In this document: positions 15,201-27,753 of the stretch, in pieces
How the letters are laid out: each line of letters begins with the position of its first letter
Position numbering within the stretch: position 1 is the first letter of the stretch
Source: Smittium mucronatum
Taxonomy: Eukaryota > Kickxellomycota > Harpellomycetes > Harpellales > Legeriomycetaceae
Length of the DNA: 64,000 nt
Reading direction: 5' to 3'
Assembly: GCA_001953115.1 (NCBI GenBank)
Contig: LSSL01000314.1
Span: 1-64,000, forward strand
The notes under the pieces: model-generated
Databases searched by the model: none
Told to the model about the DNA's origin: nothing
Seen by the model: the letters and a program-made list of their open reading frames with translations, nothing else
Made by a program: the position numbers and the translations under genes

Positions 15201-16280
15201 ACATATTTACCTTTGTTAAATAGTCAGCTTTAATTATTATCAAAAAAATTTTAAAAGAGAATCAATTTTTTCTGATCTAAATTACACAAGAACTTCTTTA
15301 AAATAAAATATTATAGTTACGATCATCAGATCCCACAAGAGTTTGTTGCCCATGTTTTTATATTTTTATATTTATAATTAGTTAATCATTTTTATGATGA
15401 CTTAAAAAAAATTAAAAGAGGTTTTAACTGAGATTTATATATATATATATATATATATATACTGAAAAAAATTATAAAACTTGCACCCCAATTCATCATC
15501 TCGATAATAAATAGCAGTTAATCCGCGATTATTCAATTTTAACCTATGGTTTTTTCTATTTATTATTTATTGAATATTATTAATTTGGGAATGATTTTTA
15601 TAATAAAATGATTTGAATACTAGATATAATTATGTTTATTTTTTCTACGGTTAACTTAAATTTATGTTCGAATATTTAGTAGCATTTAAGCCTATGTTGA
15701 TTTTGAGATATATTTTTTTCTTTGAGAGAAAAAGAGAAATTACAATAATATTATTAGTTTAAAAAAATTAATAGAAAACACATTTACCAATCCAATAAAA
15801 TGGTTATTGCTTATTCAAAATTAGCTTATTATAAGTTTGGGGGACTGAAAAAAATTCAATTGACCTCTCCTCATTATTTAGAAAAGACCTTAGGAAATTT
15901 TCGACACTTCATTACATACCTATTCTGTAATTCAAAAAGAAAAAAATAGCTAGACCCTATGATAATTGAATTGGAGATAAGTGGGTAAAAAAATAAAATA
16001 AAACCTGCTGATTTGATACTATCCGGGCTGTATTGAAAAAATGTGCTATCTGAAAAGTTTTTTATTTTATAATATTTCTGAATAGACATTAATAAGTGTG
16101 TCTTATAGAACTTTGCAACTATATAGTGTTTTTGGTTTACAGTTTCATTGATTTAAAAAATAATCTGTGCCTTTTTAATCATTTGGTCTTGTGGTTGGTT
16201 ATCTTTCCCAGTTTAGGTATGTTCACGAATAGAAATTCTATTTTTTGGTACAAGAGCCAAGAGGCCATTCAAAGTGGATG
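3271..16280. other. AT-rich gene desert upstream of VPS8
   Basis: About 13 kb of AT-dominated DNA in which I find no supportable gene. Open frames at 3542-3799, 4895-5077, 7808-7996 and 14619-14822 are short, made of F/I/L/N/K/Y residues as expected from AT-rich DNA, and lack a family motif. Simple repeats occur at about 8964-8985 and 15435-15461. There is a small GC-rich oasis at 6239-6262 with GTAGC repeated three times, and a G run near 14064. Confidence 0.65.
15435..15461. repeat. (AT)n microsatellite
   Basis: An alternating AT tract of about 27 bases in intergenic sequence. Confidence 0.85.
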
Positions 16281-16288
16281 GTTTTTTG

Positions 16289-16319
16289 CCAATATAACTA
16301 TGGATTTTTATTGGCCAAT
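16289..16319. promoter_or_regulatory. Cluster of CCAAT boxes upstream of VPS8
   Basis: A CCAAT at 16289-16293 is followed by the 10-bp palindrome ATTGGCCAAT at 16310-16319, which carries CCAAT on both strands. The cluster lies about 400 bp upstream of the VPS8 start codon. CCAAT is the binding site of the HAP/NF-Y complex in fungi. Use as a promoter element is inference from position only, and three such pentamers could occur by chance. Confidence 0.25.
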
Positions 16320-16714
16320 TTAACCCGCTATTATAAACCTAAATTCATGATCATCATTTAGATTTAATGCTAAACGAAATAGCCCAATAGTAACTAAATC
16401 TTGTAACAAATACAAAATCGTAGCAGTTAGGATACCTTTAACCCCACGATTCTCACCAACATCCAGAGATTTGTTTCGACCTTATTCTGTAACCATCCTG
16501 CCCAAATTTCAATAATCAAATATCCTCACCTGCTCGCTTTAGCCAATACTTCATTTATTTGTTTAGCCTGTAGCTCATTCTAATCCAAATTTTCTAACAA
16601 TTAATGAGTATCGATTATATTCTCATTGTAGGCTTCCATAATATTAATATTCATCCTCTCCTTCATTATCCGCTATTCCACTACTTTATCCTTCTGTAAA
16701 TATACCCATATCTA

Positions 16715-19700
16715 ATGGATTCTCATCCAGTAAATCCTCCCGCAATCAATAAAGACGATCCTTTTACCTACACACAGGAAAAAGACAATGAGTTTGCCTC
16801 CTCTAGAAAAATGAAGAGGATATATAATTTGTTGTCGAATTTAGATTTCTCTTCAAAAATCGGACAACCACTGTGTTTCACTGTTGGTGGAAATTTCGCC
16901 ATTGGTACGAATTTAGGTTATATAATTATTTCTGATTTTTCTGGCGAAGTTAAAGTAATTCTTGGAAAGCTGACCCCTTATTATGGCCTTGTCACATCTC
17001 TTAGCTTTAGTGCCGATTATACAAGGCTTTTAGCAGGGTATTCCCAAGGTTTTATTATAGTTTGGTCCTGGGAATCTGCTAAAATAATTTTCTTAATTAA
17101 GCCATCTATTCCAAACCCCAATGTCATTTCCTCTTCTGTTCCTTCGGATTCTTTTCAATTAAAAAACAATAATCCAATAAATTTTCATTCTCCCGATGTT
17201 CCAATAACACATTTGTCTTTCATTGGGATTAGTCGGCATAGGTTTATCTCTGGAGATTCTTCTGTAAGTTAATATTTAAAAATTTTCTTATTTTTAACCC
17301 TTTTCCTCAAAATTTCCAGATCGAATTCGTGTTATATATCTTTTAAAAAAACGATTTGGCTATATCCAGCTTTATTTTAATCGTAATTTTTATACAGGGT
17401 CGTTTAATTCATCATCAAATAATCGAAACCGTTGTGTTTTCAAAACTCAAATCTAAACTGCTGCTTGATTCCAGCGAATCAGAAGACTCCAAATCAACCT
17501 TGTTAGACCTGGAAGTCTTACCGTATCTTGAAGATCATCCGTCCATCAACAAATTAGGCTTAGTTGCTATCTTGTTGAACGATAGAGTAATTTGTTCTTC
17601 TATTAATCTTATGAATTTTTTTATTGTTGGCTTGTTTTTCTAAATCCTAACATCAATTTAAATTTATCTGTTTTTAGCTATTAGTATTCAAAACTCAGCC
17701 AGATTTTTCTACCGTTTTGCAAATAAGATATTTAAAACCTTACACTCCGAATTCCCGTAACTATTAAAATATTATATACCATTACTTTTGAAGCTTAACT
17801 GTCTTCCTTTTTCACTTAAATAATCTTTTTTTTTAGCTCCTGGAAGTATTTCTTGGTCTCCAGGAAGTAATATTAATGGTAAATTTTATAGCAAAGAAAT
17901 AATAATTTATTAACTTGATTGTTACTCATGTTTTTTTTCTCCTTTTTTCTTTGGCATCTATCAATTTAGGCATGGAAATCCTTCCCACTCTTGCTCTTGC
18001 AAATGGGTGCTCAATTTCTCTCTACTACTTGAAATATTCGCTTTCGAATGATGAAATCTCTCAAATAAGCTTAATAAATTTTTTCGATTGGAAATCTACA
18101 TCTGATGTATTGCTAGTCCAATGGATTGAACCTACCGTACTTGTTCACACCTTTTTTTAAGATTTTTCTTGTATTTATTTTAAAATTTTTTTTCTATAGA
18201 TTTTCTCGTTCATCGATGCTAATAATTCAATCTACTCTGTAGATTTTTGCTCCCGAGTTGAGACTAAAGTATATTCGTTCTCTTCCACCAATATAATATC
18301 TCAGCCTTGGGTATCAATTAGATTAGGCATCGATCTAAAAGGCTCACTTCGTTATTCTTTAATTCAACAAAACAAGAAAATATTCATTCTATCAGATCGA
18401 TGTATCACCCTCTTCTTATTTAAAACGTGGTCAGAAAGAATAGTATGGTTAATGGATGAAGGACGCTTCGTTGAAGCCGTTGCCTTATGTACAGGCTTGT
18501 ATAAAGGAGATTCAGGTCAGATAGCCCTGGGTTTGCCTTATACTCTCTCAGACTTATTGTTGTCGAACCCTCCAATAACCTTTGACCGCCAGATATTGTC
18601 AACCAACAGTCAACTAAACCCTGATATTCAAAGACATTCATTGGTAGGACCTAAGCTAACCAGTCTTGTCCAAGCATCATTAAAATTTGTATTTTCGGCA
18701 AAATACACAGAGCTGAGCAACCCCATTAGTAGAAATTCTAGGTTCTCCAACGAACATCTTTATAGGATTTATAATGGCTTGAGTATTGATGGTGTACTTA
18801 GATCTCTTCTCGTAGTTTGTATTGAAGCATGTATTGCTACCGATCAACTTAAATTTCTTTTTAATGACACTTTTGAACAGGTTCGCACCTTCCCAAATGC
18901 GGAGCTTATCTTTTTAGAGGTTTTAGAGCCATTTATAGAAAATGGAATTATTAAATCTGTATCACCAATGGTTCTTCAGTCTCTTGTAAAGAGTTATTCT
19001 GAAGATGAATTGAAGCGGAAAAAGTTAGAGGAGTGCTTACTGTACATAAATCTTAGTCCTAATTCCGATGGTATTGAGATTGATGTTGATGGTCTTTTAA
19101 GCACTTGTTCCATGTGGAAAATGTGGAAAGCACTATTCAGGATTTGGATTGACATATTACACGACCCTACTAAACCTGCATCAGACATGTTCATATATTT
19201 GGACTCATTCATAAATGAATTTTCGCTTTCTAACTCTCCTGACTCATTAATGGACGATTCTTGGACTTCTAAATTCCATGTATTATCTTACGAAACTTCC
19301 GTTTTATTTCCTGTTTTAGAAAATGTTCTATGTGGATTATCATATCCAACAGGAGTCCCATTTTCATCAAATTCGCAAGCAGTATCAATGGCTAGCTCTA
19401 CTCTATCTTTCCTTACTAATCCTCTTCATCCCGAAACTCCAAATACAAACATATACTCAGTTTTTTATCCTGGGAAAGCTATAAACTACAATATAAATTC
19501 AAATTCCAACTCAAATTCGAATTCGAGTGTTTCTGTTGCTTTTGAAGCCCCCTTTTCTCCAAATAATCCATGCTCTATTAATGGAGGAGATTTAAACAAT
19601 ACCAGCATTTATAGTAAATCCAATTATAAGTATTTAGAAATACTGTTAACTGTGAATACAAAAAAAACCCTCTCCATCTTCAATGCTGTATTCAATTGCC

Positions 19701-22447
19701 CTTTTTCTAAAAAGCTAGTAATCCAACTTTTACAAGCTAAAAATAAATCCCAGCAATCCTCTCCGAATTCTGGGAGGGTATATAAAGGGGCAAAATCTTC
19801 AAAACAAGCAATACAAGTAGTTTGCGATTCTCTTCTTCGCGTCCTTCAATTTCATTATGATTTAATTAAGCCAATTGAAAAATCATCGAAGTCGCTCAGA
19901 ACATCTTTGAAATGTTTTAATCTTGGTCGTGAAAGAATATCTCTGCTAGCCTCTTTTTTGGCTAGAACTTACTCCTCTAACTATCCTCTTGTATATTTTC
20001 CTGAAGGCACCACTATGTATTTAGCAGAAATTTTGTTTGTTACAAAAACAGATATTACTTCTCATGAATGTGAATCAGCTCTTGAACAATTGCTTAAAAT
20101 AGTATCTCCATTTCCCGAAGTAAGCTCCCTCATTGAATATGCTACATATGCTAAATATTATAGAGTTTTGGGAACTCTTTATTCTTCCACCGGTCAGCTC
20201 GACTTTTTCCTTGAATCATTTCTTGATGATCCAAATGACCAAAGAAGATCTTCTCTTTTTAGTCAAGTTAAATCTTTGCTTGAGAAGGGTTCTAATCAAT
20301 TTTCTATCGTACAAATCAATTCCTTGCAGCAATCTTTCATTAAGAATGCTGTTAGGTTGGCTCATATTAGTGTATTTAATTTGGCAATTTTCGTTGAAAG
20401 TCAAATAATTCAAGACCTAGAACATCCTCAAATAATTTCTTCCCTTAATGAAGACCCTAAGTATGGCCAATACCAGTTTCTATATCTTCAAATACTGTTT
20501 GACTTTAATGGGTATATTAAAAGGAACCTGCTACATGATTTAGATGCCGCTTCTCATTTAAATGTCAAAACCCATGAATCTTCTATTAACCATTTATATA
20601 CTACTTCAGAATTACAAGAATCATCAGATACATATAACTCAGTTTATAAGTATAAAGGCGAAAGTCTCAAAATAACCTTTGGTTGTCTTGCTGGAGCTTA
20701 CAGTATTGATCCTGATCGTCGAAATACGTTTTGTGAAAGATTCATCATAATGCTAGCGAAGGTTTCAAAACTTGAAGGGCTCGAATTCAGTCCATTTTTG
20801 GAATACATCAAGCTTCATTATTCCAATGGTTTACCAGACGCTAATCCGATAGTTTCTATTGAGCGAGTTGAGGAAATATGTAAAAATATGGAAATCTCAG
20901 AGGCTATTATCTGGTTGTACCTCCAGCAAAACGATTATCAAAATGCTCTATATTATTGTCTGAATGAGCTTAAAAAGATTGAATTTAATACACTCGAAGC
21001 TTCATACCATAATGATGATATATTTTCATCAAAAAAGCTTATTACCACAAAGATTGATATTTCTGAAAGCTCGAGTCAATCTAGATTGGAGCTTGAATTT
21101 TCCACTAATAGAAAAAATTCACTAAATGCTGGCGACATAAATTATGCACTGCAAAAAAAGTATGAAATAAGTAAAAATGATCAACCATCTTTAGATATAA
21201 CAGGGAAGTTAAATTCCATTACTGAGGGATGTTTATTTATTTGTAAATCTGCTTCTGCGCCTTATATAAGAAACACCGAAGATTACAAAGCTCGTGTTTC
21301 AACACCTATTTCTGATAGTAACGAGATTTTACAGCCGCAGTTTGAAGACCTGTGGCTTGAAGCTATTTTTACTTATGTGTCTTTAATGTTTCCAGATTCA
21401 TTACAAACTATGAATAGTAACGAGAATCTTAACCTTTATTTTGACTCCCCCGATTCATGTATAAATATCGCCTTTAATGATTCTATTCCTAATAAATACA
21501 TGGAGGTACTCTGTCATAACTGCATAAAAATCGTTGATTCTTTTGCACAATATTCATTAAAATGCCATCTTCCATCATCTGTTGCTGCGGTTTTAAAAAA
21601 ATTCCTTTTTAAAGAGCCTGAAATTCCATTAAATTTAACAAACCTAAACCATCCTGGTCCTAATGTTTCGAGCAAAAAACCAACACCTGAATTAACTCTT
21701 ACTAGCTTAAGTTATAGATTTAAATTCCTTGCTGTTGAAATTAGCTCAATATTCTCAAAGAAAAAAAGTTTACTTTCCCTAATCAGTAAAATACTCAACC
21801 TTGATTTATTCAATCTAGTTATGAAGCATTACGTTTTTTCTAAAAATGGATTCAGGTTGACTGCGCCTAATATTAATAAGCCCATCAAGTTTAATGATAT
21901 TGCCACTTTTGGGGATAATTCACCCCATCCAAGCCAAACATTTGTAATCGATGAAAACCAGTTTCAAAATCACTTTCCACACAAACCACAGTCTCGACCA
22001 GCTAAATCTATTTGGGATTGTAATATTTGCTCGCTCCCGCTATTTCGTGATGACCGTCGAGAAACCGCTTTAAAAAGATTTTCAACAATTTCCAAGATCT
22101 ATTACACTCAAATAAACCTTCTCAAGCTCAAAGATATAGTCACAAAAACTTCACCAAATTCCCAAAGTAATACCTGGAGAATAGTTAAACATCAGAACAA
22201 TCAAGTTCGTAAAATATACCATCAAGGCTTAAAAAAGTTATCTAATTATAGTGAACTTAACAAAACAAATCTCAATAATGCATTCACTTCTGACTCTAAT
22301 AGTACAGAAGTTAAGAATTTCGATAAAAATTCTAAAAAAGTTGTAATTTTCGCATGCGGACATGGATTCCATTTATCATGCTTGGAGAAATTGCATCCTA
22401 ATTCTTATGACCATCTTGTAAATTCATATTGCCATATTTGCAAATGA
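16715..22447 (+). CDS. VPS8: Vps8-like subunit of the CORVET endosomal tethering complex
   Basis: Vps8 is the CORVET subunit that binds the Rab5/Vps21 GTPase and tethers early endosomes for fusion. I join six exons: 16715-17263, 17398-17586, 17678-17756, 17837-17878, 17970-18136 and 18200-22447. They give about 1757 residues, longer than the human and yeast proteins. All five introns are GT-AG and the phases agree. Intron 2 has a CTAAC branch-like site at 17647-17651. The fifth donor could also lie six bases later in the same frame. The N-terminal ~340 residues form the WD40/beta-propeller part with Vps8-like segments (LLAGYSQGFIIVWSW; HLSFIGISRHRFISGDSSG). It continues into KTWSERIVWLMDEGRFVEA, a typical propeller-to-solenoid junction. 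A long alpha-solenoid follows. The last ~140 residues are a RING-like finger: CNIC near residue 1616, then CGHGFHLSC and a final CHIC two residues from the end. An Asn-Ser repeat lies at about 19488-19528. The ATG follows a pyrimidine-rich leader. Confidence 0.93.
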
Positions 22448-22470
22448 GATTTTGTACTGTTTTTTAAGAT

Positions 22471-22476
22471 AATAAA
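22471..22476 (+). terminator. Possible VPS8 polyadenylation signal
   Basis: AATAAA occurs 24 bases after the VPS8 stop codon. In DNA this AT-rich the hexamer is common, so only its position supports the call. Confidence 0.3.
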
Positions 22477-22659
22477 ACGAAGGAATTTATACTTTAAAGT
22501 TTAATTATTTTTTATCATACTTCAGATACCAGTTATTGCTATTTTAAAGATATTTATTGATCATTTTTTTCTGTAGAATGATTAGCTTTCGATTCGGATC
22601 AATGATAATTTTGTAATATTTGTGTTTCTTCATGGTTTAGTTGGAAAATTTCAAGTATG

Positions 22660-23350
22660 CGAATTTCTTCATACTGAAGAATCATTTTTTGAACAAAATC
22701 GATTAAATAGCCGATTTTTTTAAACAAATCGGCTCTAATCAGTTCATGAAAAGTTCTGTAAGTTGGATCCAACTTCGGGAGTTGAGCCCGAATCAGCGAA
22801 TAGACCTCCAGGAATTTGAAACTTATGAATATATCGATTTTAAACCGTTCAGCCCCTGGTAAATTAAGTCAGATCAGAAAACTTCTTAGTGGGGAAGGGG
22901 TTTTTTTAAAAAAAAATCACCTCCACGATATCGGAGCTTGAAAAATAATTGAATTAAAAACATCGAGAATTTCTTGATAGCATTTTCCCACCCGTATATT
23001 GATAATGGAGGGTATTAAAGACATGCTAGATCCCTTGAACTCATTTAAAACGTGTAAAGATCTGCTATAAAGGCGAGGCAGATCTGGGTAGGGAGTTTTT
23101 TTGAAATTAAATTTTTTTTTTTCAAAAAAATTATTATATTTTTACATAATTTATTGAGTTTTGAATAATTTTTGTTTAAAAAAATACAAAATTATTAAAG
23201 ACGCATGGATTTGTGTCTTTAATACTAGTCTTCCGTGTTTTCCGTGAGATATTAGGATTCATATTTAATAGGTTGTAAAGCCTTCACAATAAAATTCATA
23301 CAAATTCAAAGGATCTGTGTCACAATTTGAGTATTCTTCAATACTGGGCT
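22660..23350. repeat. Cluster of perfect hairpins downstream of VPS8
   Basis: At least seven perfect inverted repeats lie within about 690 bp. They are: 22665-22681 (7-bp stem TTCTTCA, 3-nt loop); 22709-22734 (9-bp stem AGCCGATTT); 22760-22775 (16-bp palindrome AAGTTGGATCCAACTT); 22774-22792 (6-bp stem TTCGGG, 7-nt loop, overlapping the palindrome by two bases); 23058-23085 (8-bp stem AGATCTGC); 23193-23224 (10-bp stem TATTAAAGAC); and 23330-23345 (6-bp stem AGTATT). TATTAAAGAC also occurs as a direct repeat near 23013. The stems contain G and C, so they are not just AT-rich noise. No open reading frame covers the block. A structured RNA or a fossil transposon end are both possible, and no RNA family is recognised. 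Confidence 0.5.
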
Positions 23351-25679
23351 TCCTAAAATAAAAAAAAGTTAAATCGAAATAAATTCTTTCTATTAAAAAA
23401 ATAATTTGTTTCAAGAAACCAAATTACACCAATATAATTCCTTAGAATATACGAGGAATTGATATTAATTATAGACCATATCTATATTTGAATCGATTAA
23501 AGTAATAGCGACGTTTTAAAAATCAAAAAAAAAAAAAATTAATTATTTGGGAAAAAAATAAAATAAAATAAAATTAATAAAGGAAAGATCTTGAAGCATA
23601 TATACCACATATTTGATTCAAACTACTTTGAATTCAAAAGTTTTAAGTTTTATCTATGGATATTTTATTTAAAATTAATGTCATGGTAAATTAAAAAATG
23701 TAAATTCCCCCTGTTACAGATGTTTTTTTTATAAAACTTTTTTTTTTTGTTTTAAAAATTGTAGTATATCTTATTAAATAGATATCATTATTTACCCTAT
23801 TCTTTTCAAACTGAATATTTTTTTAAAAAAAATTAAAAATATATATATGTATATATTATTAAAATTTCATCAAGCAATTTTCAAGANNNNNNNNNNNNNN
23901 NNNNNNNNNNNNNNNNNNNNNNNNNNNNNNNNNNNNNNNNNNNNNNNNNNNNNNNNNNNNNNNNNNNNNNNNNNNNNNNNNNNNNNNNNNNNNNNNNNNN
24001 NNNNNNNNNNNNNNNNNNNNNNNNNNNNNNNNNNNNNNNNNNNNNNNNNNNNNNNNNNNNNNNNNNNNNNNNNNNNNNNNNNNNNNNNNNNNNNNNNNNN
24101 NNNNNNNNNNNNNNNNNNNNNNNNNNNNNNNNNNNNNNNNNNNNNNNNNNNNNNNNNNNNNNNNNNNNNNNNNNNNNNNNNNNNNNNNNNNNNNNNNNNN
24201 NNNNNNNNNNNNNNNNNNNNNNNNNNNNNNNNNNNNNNNNNNNNNNNNNNNNNNNNNNNNNNNNNNNNNNNNNNNNNNNNNNNNNNNNNNNNNNNNNNNN
24301 NNNNNNNNNNNNNNNNNNNNNNNNNNNNNNNNNNNNNNNNNNNNNNNNNNNNNNNNNNNNNNNNNNNNNNNNNNNNNNNNNNNNNNNNNNNNNNNNNNNN
24401 NNNNNNNNNNNNNNNNNNNNNNNNNNNNNNNNNNNNNNNNNNNNNNNNNNNNNNNNNNNNNNNNNNNNNNNNNNNNNNNNNNNNNNNNNNNNNNNNNNNN
24501 NNNNNNNNNNNNNNNNNNNNNNNNNNNNNNNNNNACTATATTAATTTAATGTTATTACATATTCATTTTTATTACTAATTTTTTCTTTTTATTTTAATTC
24601 CTTTTAATTATAAATATTTAAATATTTTAAATATATCGCATATAAAAAAAGAGTTTTAAATTTTTTTTAAATTATTTGAAACCAAGATATAATTCTTATA
24701 AAAATTTCTAATAATATACTATTAGAAGAAAAATGTATGTTTATTTTTTGTTTTCAAGATGCTATTATTTTTGGCTTTCTAAAAAATAAACTTTTATCCT
24801 CTTAAAGAAAAATTTTATTTACAATAAACATAATTTCCAACTTATCCATCTTTTTTTTATTTTTTAAATAGAAAATTTAATTAATTAAATATTTTTCAAT
24901 TAAAAAATATTATATCATAAATTTTTACTTCCAAAGAATATTTATTATAAGATTTATGATGTATTAATAAGTCTAAAAAATGTTTTTAATCATCTTATTT
25001 AAATAATTCTGTTTTTTATTTTTCAATTATACTAGAATTTTTGGAAGTAAAAAATAACAAAACTAGAATATCAATTTATTATATTTGAAACACTTTTAAT
25101 TATTAATTTTTTTAAACAAGCTGTATTTAATATTTCATCCGAGCCTATAATAAATCTATTAGTTTTCTGATATTAGCTACATGTATTGGTTAAACACTCT
25201 TTAACTTTAATTAAGATAACACGTCAGATAATAGCTCCAATATTGGTAATAATTATTTCCTTAGAAATAAAAAACATTACATCTGATATATATAATTTTT
25301 CTAAAGCATTAAATGTATATTTAATTGAATTACATCGATATTTAAATTTCCTTTTTTATATTTTCACGGGAACTACATTTTTTAAATTTTTTTCTTCATT
25401 ATTAAGTTATTCCAAACTTTATCAATCCATTATGCGAGGATTAAATAGAAAAATAAGGATCGACAATCATATTTTTTTTTAATTAAGAGACTTTATTATT
25501 TTTATTATTTTAAGCCTCGATTATTTGTTTTTTGATATTTAAAAGTTTAAAAATTTTATTTCAGAAAAAAAATTATAGAAAATCTAAATCGGTAGCTTTC
25601 TTAACGAATCAATTATTACCTTTTTTTTATCACTAAATTCAATTAAAGAAATCTCTAATAGAAATAATTATAATAAAAT
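23351..25679. other. AT-rich intergenic DNA with assembly gap
   Basis: Outside the run of N this is AT-dominated DNA with no supportable gene. An open frame at 25186-25482 (98 codons) is rich in I, L, F and K and has no recognised motif. I treat it as a chance frame. Confidence 0.6.
23887..24534. other. Assembly gap (648 N)
   Basis: An uninterrupted run of N. A frame that appears to cross it is an artefact of unknown bases. The sequence on both sides is AT-rich intergenic DNA. Confidence 0.99.
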
Positions 25680-26490
25680 GTTAGGACCCGCATTCTCGTC
25701 CTAGGTGAAGCTACGCCCTTTTTGTAGTCCGAAAGTCTTAGCACACTTGAGGTTTTTTTTTAGTCACTTTATTTTAGTAGTATAGCTTAGTTAGTTTTTC
25801 CTTAGTTTTTGAATATAATTAATTTTATATTATTTGCTTTCGTTTTATTTGTTTAGTTCGTTGGGTTAGTTATAGTTTTATTTCTTTCGTGGACTGGGAT
25901 TATTACCCGTAAGTCAGTTCTATATTTCATTAGTAGTTCTTTAGTGGAGGTATTATCTTCTATAGTGCTATGGGCTGGTTAAGCGCAACCATGAGTTGTT
26001 CGAGTCCGGTGCTTACCCTTACGTATTTGCCCAGGATGTGGACGCTTGGCGAGAGGTGGCGGAAGATAGGGATAGTGAGGCCTGGGCTTCGACCTCTATT
26101 TATGCACTTGAACTGAGCGAAGACTTAAAGCCACCGTTCAACTTGGCGGGGTAACCATTTATTGAGGAGCTTGTATCATCCTTGCTGGGGCTTTCGTTAA
26201 GTTCCGGTCCCAACTCCCCGGTAAGTTTCTTGCCTATTATTACTACCTTGGGGACTGTACAAAAAATTAGTGTAGTCAGTACAGAAAGCAACGGGCGAAG
26301 TGTGGATAGGCGAAGTAAAGGAGTAATACCTGCCCTAAGGTCTCTGTTGGGTGAGGGCGAAGAGTATGCTAGTGATGTTATAGTCGACGTTGCCTCACCT
26401 TTAGCTGAATAACAACAGTTTCGAAGCGAGGATTTGTACCGGTCTAACTGGTATAGAGAATCCGCTTCCGAAAATGATAAATTTTGCGCA
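25680..26490 (+). repeat. Dispersed GC-richer repeat, copy 2 (decayed coding element)
   Basis: This is the better-preserved partner of the repeat at 2425-3270, about 23 kb away in direct orientation. It begins near a TGTTAGG at 25679 and the shared motif ending GAAAGTCTT (near 25731). It then carries a T-rich stretch and about 0.5 kb of coding-like sequence. From about 25990 a frame reads KRNHELFESGAYPYVFAQD and onward, with one stop near 26151. It continues through 26182-26412 (76 codons) into a segment containing IPALRSLLGEGEEYASD, stops at 26410-26412, then resumes in another frame as NSFEARICTGLTGIENPLP. The same peptides, differently broken, occur in copy 1. The family is not recognised, and a gag-like or LTR-associated remnant is a reasonable guess. 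Confidence 0.72.
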
Positions 26491-27706
26491 AAAAATAAAA
26501 ACGAGTTTAAATTTAAAAAATTATTTATATAGAATATTTTCAGGCTGAAAACATTATTTCCTGTTTTTTATTTTTTAATATTATAGAATAGGTGTGTTAT
26601 TATCTATTTAATTTAGAATTTGCATCATATCAGTGGATTTTTGACCATAAAAACTAACTATCATAATTAGTTTAACATTTATTGGGGGTGATATTAATTA
26701 ATGATCTAAATGAAATCGGTTTTTTTGGGAATCTAATCTAAAATATACATTTTAACTAATATTATTTCTACAAGTAGACATTGATCGTTTTCAAGATACG
26801 TTTTTTTTTCAGTAAATTGTTTATTGTAGTCTGATAATAGAATCAAAAAAGTTATTTAATTTTAAAAATTATTATTTTGAAATAAATAAATAATAATAAT
26901 TTGTTTGAAATGACATAAAATTTAAAGAAAGGATTAAATTCAATTTTTAAAATGAAAGATTAGAATTAAAAGGTTACAAAATTTTATTTGTGAATTAAAA
27001 TATTTGAACCATCAATTGGTCACGAGGTGAGATTTTGGCATCGAATTTTCATTTAATAAATAAATAAAAAAATACATTCAATAATTAAGAACATAAAAAT
27101 ATAATTAATAGATACTCTTTATTTATTTATTCAATAGTTTTCTAAATATAATAAGTTAAATGCAAAACACATAAAATTATGTGTTTTTGAAAATAATGGT
27201 GGAATTAAATTCACGATAGTTGCATGAAATCAAATTTATAGAATAAATAGTTCAATAAATAATCCAAAATTGAATACTAAAGAAAAAAGGAAAGAAATCT
27301 AAATTTTAAATGATAAATTGGTCGAAAAAATAAAAGAATAGAGATATTTAAACGAACAAAGAGGATTCAAATTGAGTATGATTATAAACTAGAAAAATGA
27401 TATGAAACGTGAAATAAGATAACCAGAAATGAATAAATAACTGTTCGTGCCATGAATAATCGAAGGTTTCACATGAGAAATTTAGCTATAAATTTTTTTT
27501 AAGAATCATTACTTTCAGCTAATAAATCTGTACTAAAATGAAGTTAGTTTTCTATACACAAAATATTGAAAAAAATATTTTTTTGTGTACTTATAATTTT
27601 AAACAGATATCGAACCATGATTAATCTCAGAAAACTTAAAAATGAAAAATCGCAATTTTTTTAACGCTTTTATTTGAATAAGATTGAAAAAGGTTTTAAA
27701 AATAGC

Positions 27707-27744
<38 letters not shown>

Positions 27745-27753
27745 AATAAATAA
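27707..27753. repeat. (AAT)n then (AAAT)n microsatellite
   Basis: About ten ATA/AAT trinucleotide units run directly into several AAAT tetranucleotide units. Confidence 0.85.

Noticed and set aside
17324..17397. Earlier VPS8 intron 1 acceptors (CCAG at about 17320 and at 17369)
   Set aside because: Both lead to stop codons within a few dozen codons. The AG at 17396-17397 gives GRLIHH in phase and continues the beta-propeller.
22774..22792. Hairpin TTCGGG...CCCGAA as a tRNA arm
   Set aside because: The 7-nt loop is AGTTGAG, not the TTCRANY of a T-loop, and no cloverleaf with acceptor and D arms can be drawn around it.
23847..24578. Long open frame of 243 codons
   Set aside because: It consists almost wholly of unknown bases in the assembly gap, so it has no coding content.
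25186..25482. 98-codon + strand frame as a small gene
   Set aside because: It starts from a non-ATG codon, has only AT-driven residues, and shows no motif or splice context.
2425..26490. The two repeat copies as the long terminal repeats of one giant element containing VPS8
   Set aside because: The copies are too diverged and each contains broken coding sequence. The interval holds a normal host gene and ordinary AT-rich DNA.
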